Made by a program: the position numbers and the translations under genes | The notes under the pieces: generated by a model | The model's input: the letters and a program-made list of their open reading frames with translations, nothing else | Databases searched by the model: none | Told to the model about the DNA's origin: nothing | Origin: Ilumatobacteraceae bacterium | Lineage (GTDB): Bacteria > Actinomycetota > Acidimicrobiia > Acidimicrobiales > Ilumatobacteraceae | Direction: 5' to 3' | DNA length: 33,429 nucleotides | Assembly (NCBI GenBank): GCA_016650435.1 | Contig: JAENVT010000332.1 | Location: forward strand, 1 to 33,429 | Part shown: piece by piece, positions 33,227 to 33,429 of the stretch | How the letters are laid out: every line of letters starts with the position of its first letter | Numbering within the stretch: the first letter of the stretch is position 1

Positions 33227-33245
33227 CAGTTCCAATACTGAACTG
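33227..33245. promoter_or_regulatory. Inverted repeat between cupin and HxlR genes, candidate operator
   Basis: CAGTTC (33227-33232) and GAACTG (33240-33245) form perfect 6-base arms around 7 bases. The site lies in the divergent intergenic region, about 16 bases before the regulator start. HxlR-type proteins often bind such short inverted repeats near their own gene; use here is inference. Confidence 0.4.
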
Positions 33246-33260
33246 TGGCAGAGTCACACG

Positions 33261-33429
33261 GTGAAAATGTACGGCCAGTACTGTCCGATTTCACGGTCGG
33301 CCGAACTCCTCGGTGACCGATGGACGATTCACATCATTCGCGATCTGTTAACGGGCACGTCGCGGTTCAACGAGTTCATCAGCGGTAACCCCGGGCTTTC
33401 CCGAGCGTTGCTCAGCCGACGGCTCCAGC
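33261..33429 (+). CDS. HxlR-type winged-helix transcriptional regulator (3' end cut by window edge)
   Basis: The frame runs from a GTG at 33261 (or an ATG at 33267) to the window edge, giving about 56 residues. The sequence YGQYCPISRSAELLGDRW, then IIRDLLTGTSRFNEF and LSRALLSRRL, is the start of an HxlR/MarR-like winged helix with the conserved N-terminal Cys that some members use for redox or aldehyde sensing. The rest is outside the window. Probably controls itself and the divergent cupin gene. Confidence 0.88.
   Translation, partial: MKMYGQYCPISRSAELLGDRWTIHIIRDLLTGTSRFNEFISGNPGLSRALLSRRLQ

Overview
The window looks like a chromosomal stretch from a high-GC actinomycete. The gene families (DevR/DosR-like response regulator, MSMEG_1061-type PPOX flavoprotein, GNAT-first protein acetyltransferase, E. 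coli-length deoC, many GTG starts) point to Actinomycetota, possibly Acidimicrobiia; that placement is inference. Genes are packed tightly: no gap exceeds about 120 bases. I saw no rRNA, tRNA, insertion sequence, prophage or CRISPR array.

Layout. 1-2318 (minus): a FAD oxidoreductase cut by the left edge, a PPOX-family flavoprotein and an EthD-like protein. 2429-4141 (plus): a membrane protein with two RCK/TrkA-N domains and a C-terminal ryanodine-receptor (RyR) domain; its 3' end overlaps that of the next gene. 13665-4108 (minus): eight genes with gaps of 25 bases or less and several start/stop overlaps, so probably one operon: a lipoprotein metalloprotease, cytidine deaminase, cupredoxin lipoprotein, aminotransferase, omega-amidase-like nitrilase, a protein of unknown function, a Rieske oxygenase and a 1242-residue DUF4062-NTPase-TPR protein. 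13715-15283: a PlsC-type acyltransferase and a class-I glutamine amidotransferase, convergent, with a strong hairpin between them. 18982-15398 (minus): a large secreted protein with five lamin-tail domains and a Thr-rich stalk.

19032-21839 (plus): SDR dehydrogenase, aldo/keto reductase and a PAS histidine kinase. The kinase ends exactly where a convergent DevR-like regulator ends. That regulator follows a PAS protein with a broken kinase dimerisation motif and a phosphoribosyltransferase (23769-21840, minus). The resemblance to the mycobacterial DosR system is clear, and a cluster of GGACC half-sites lies just upstream of the regulator. 28742-23821 (minus): a GNAT/ADP-forming acyl-CoA synthetase fusion, deoC and deoA. 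The right end has a cytosolic BtuF-like protein, a SnoaL-like protein, a GT-C glycosyltransferase, a secreted His-rich protein, a cupin protein and a truncated HxlR regulator.

The most interesting points are the DUF4062 NTPase with a degenerate Walker A, its tail-to-tail overlap with the RyR/RCK membrane protein, and the DevR module with its apparent pseudo-kinase and candidate operator.
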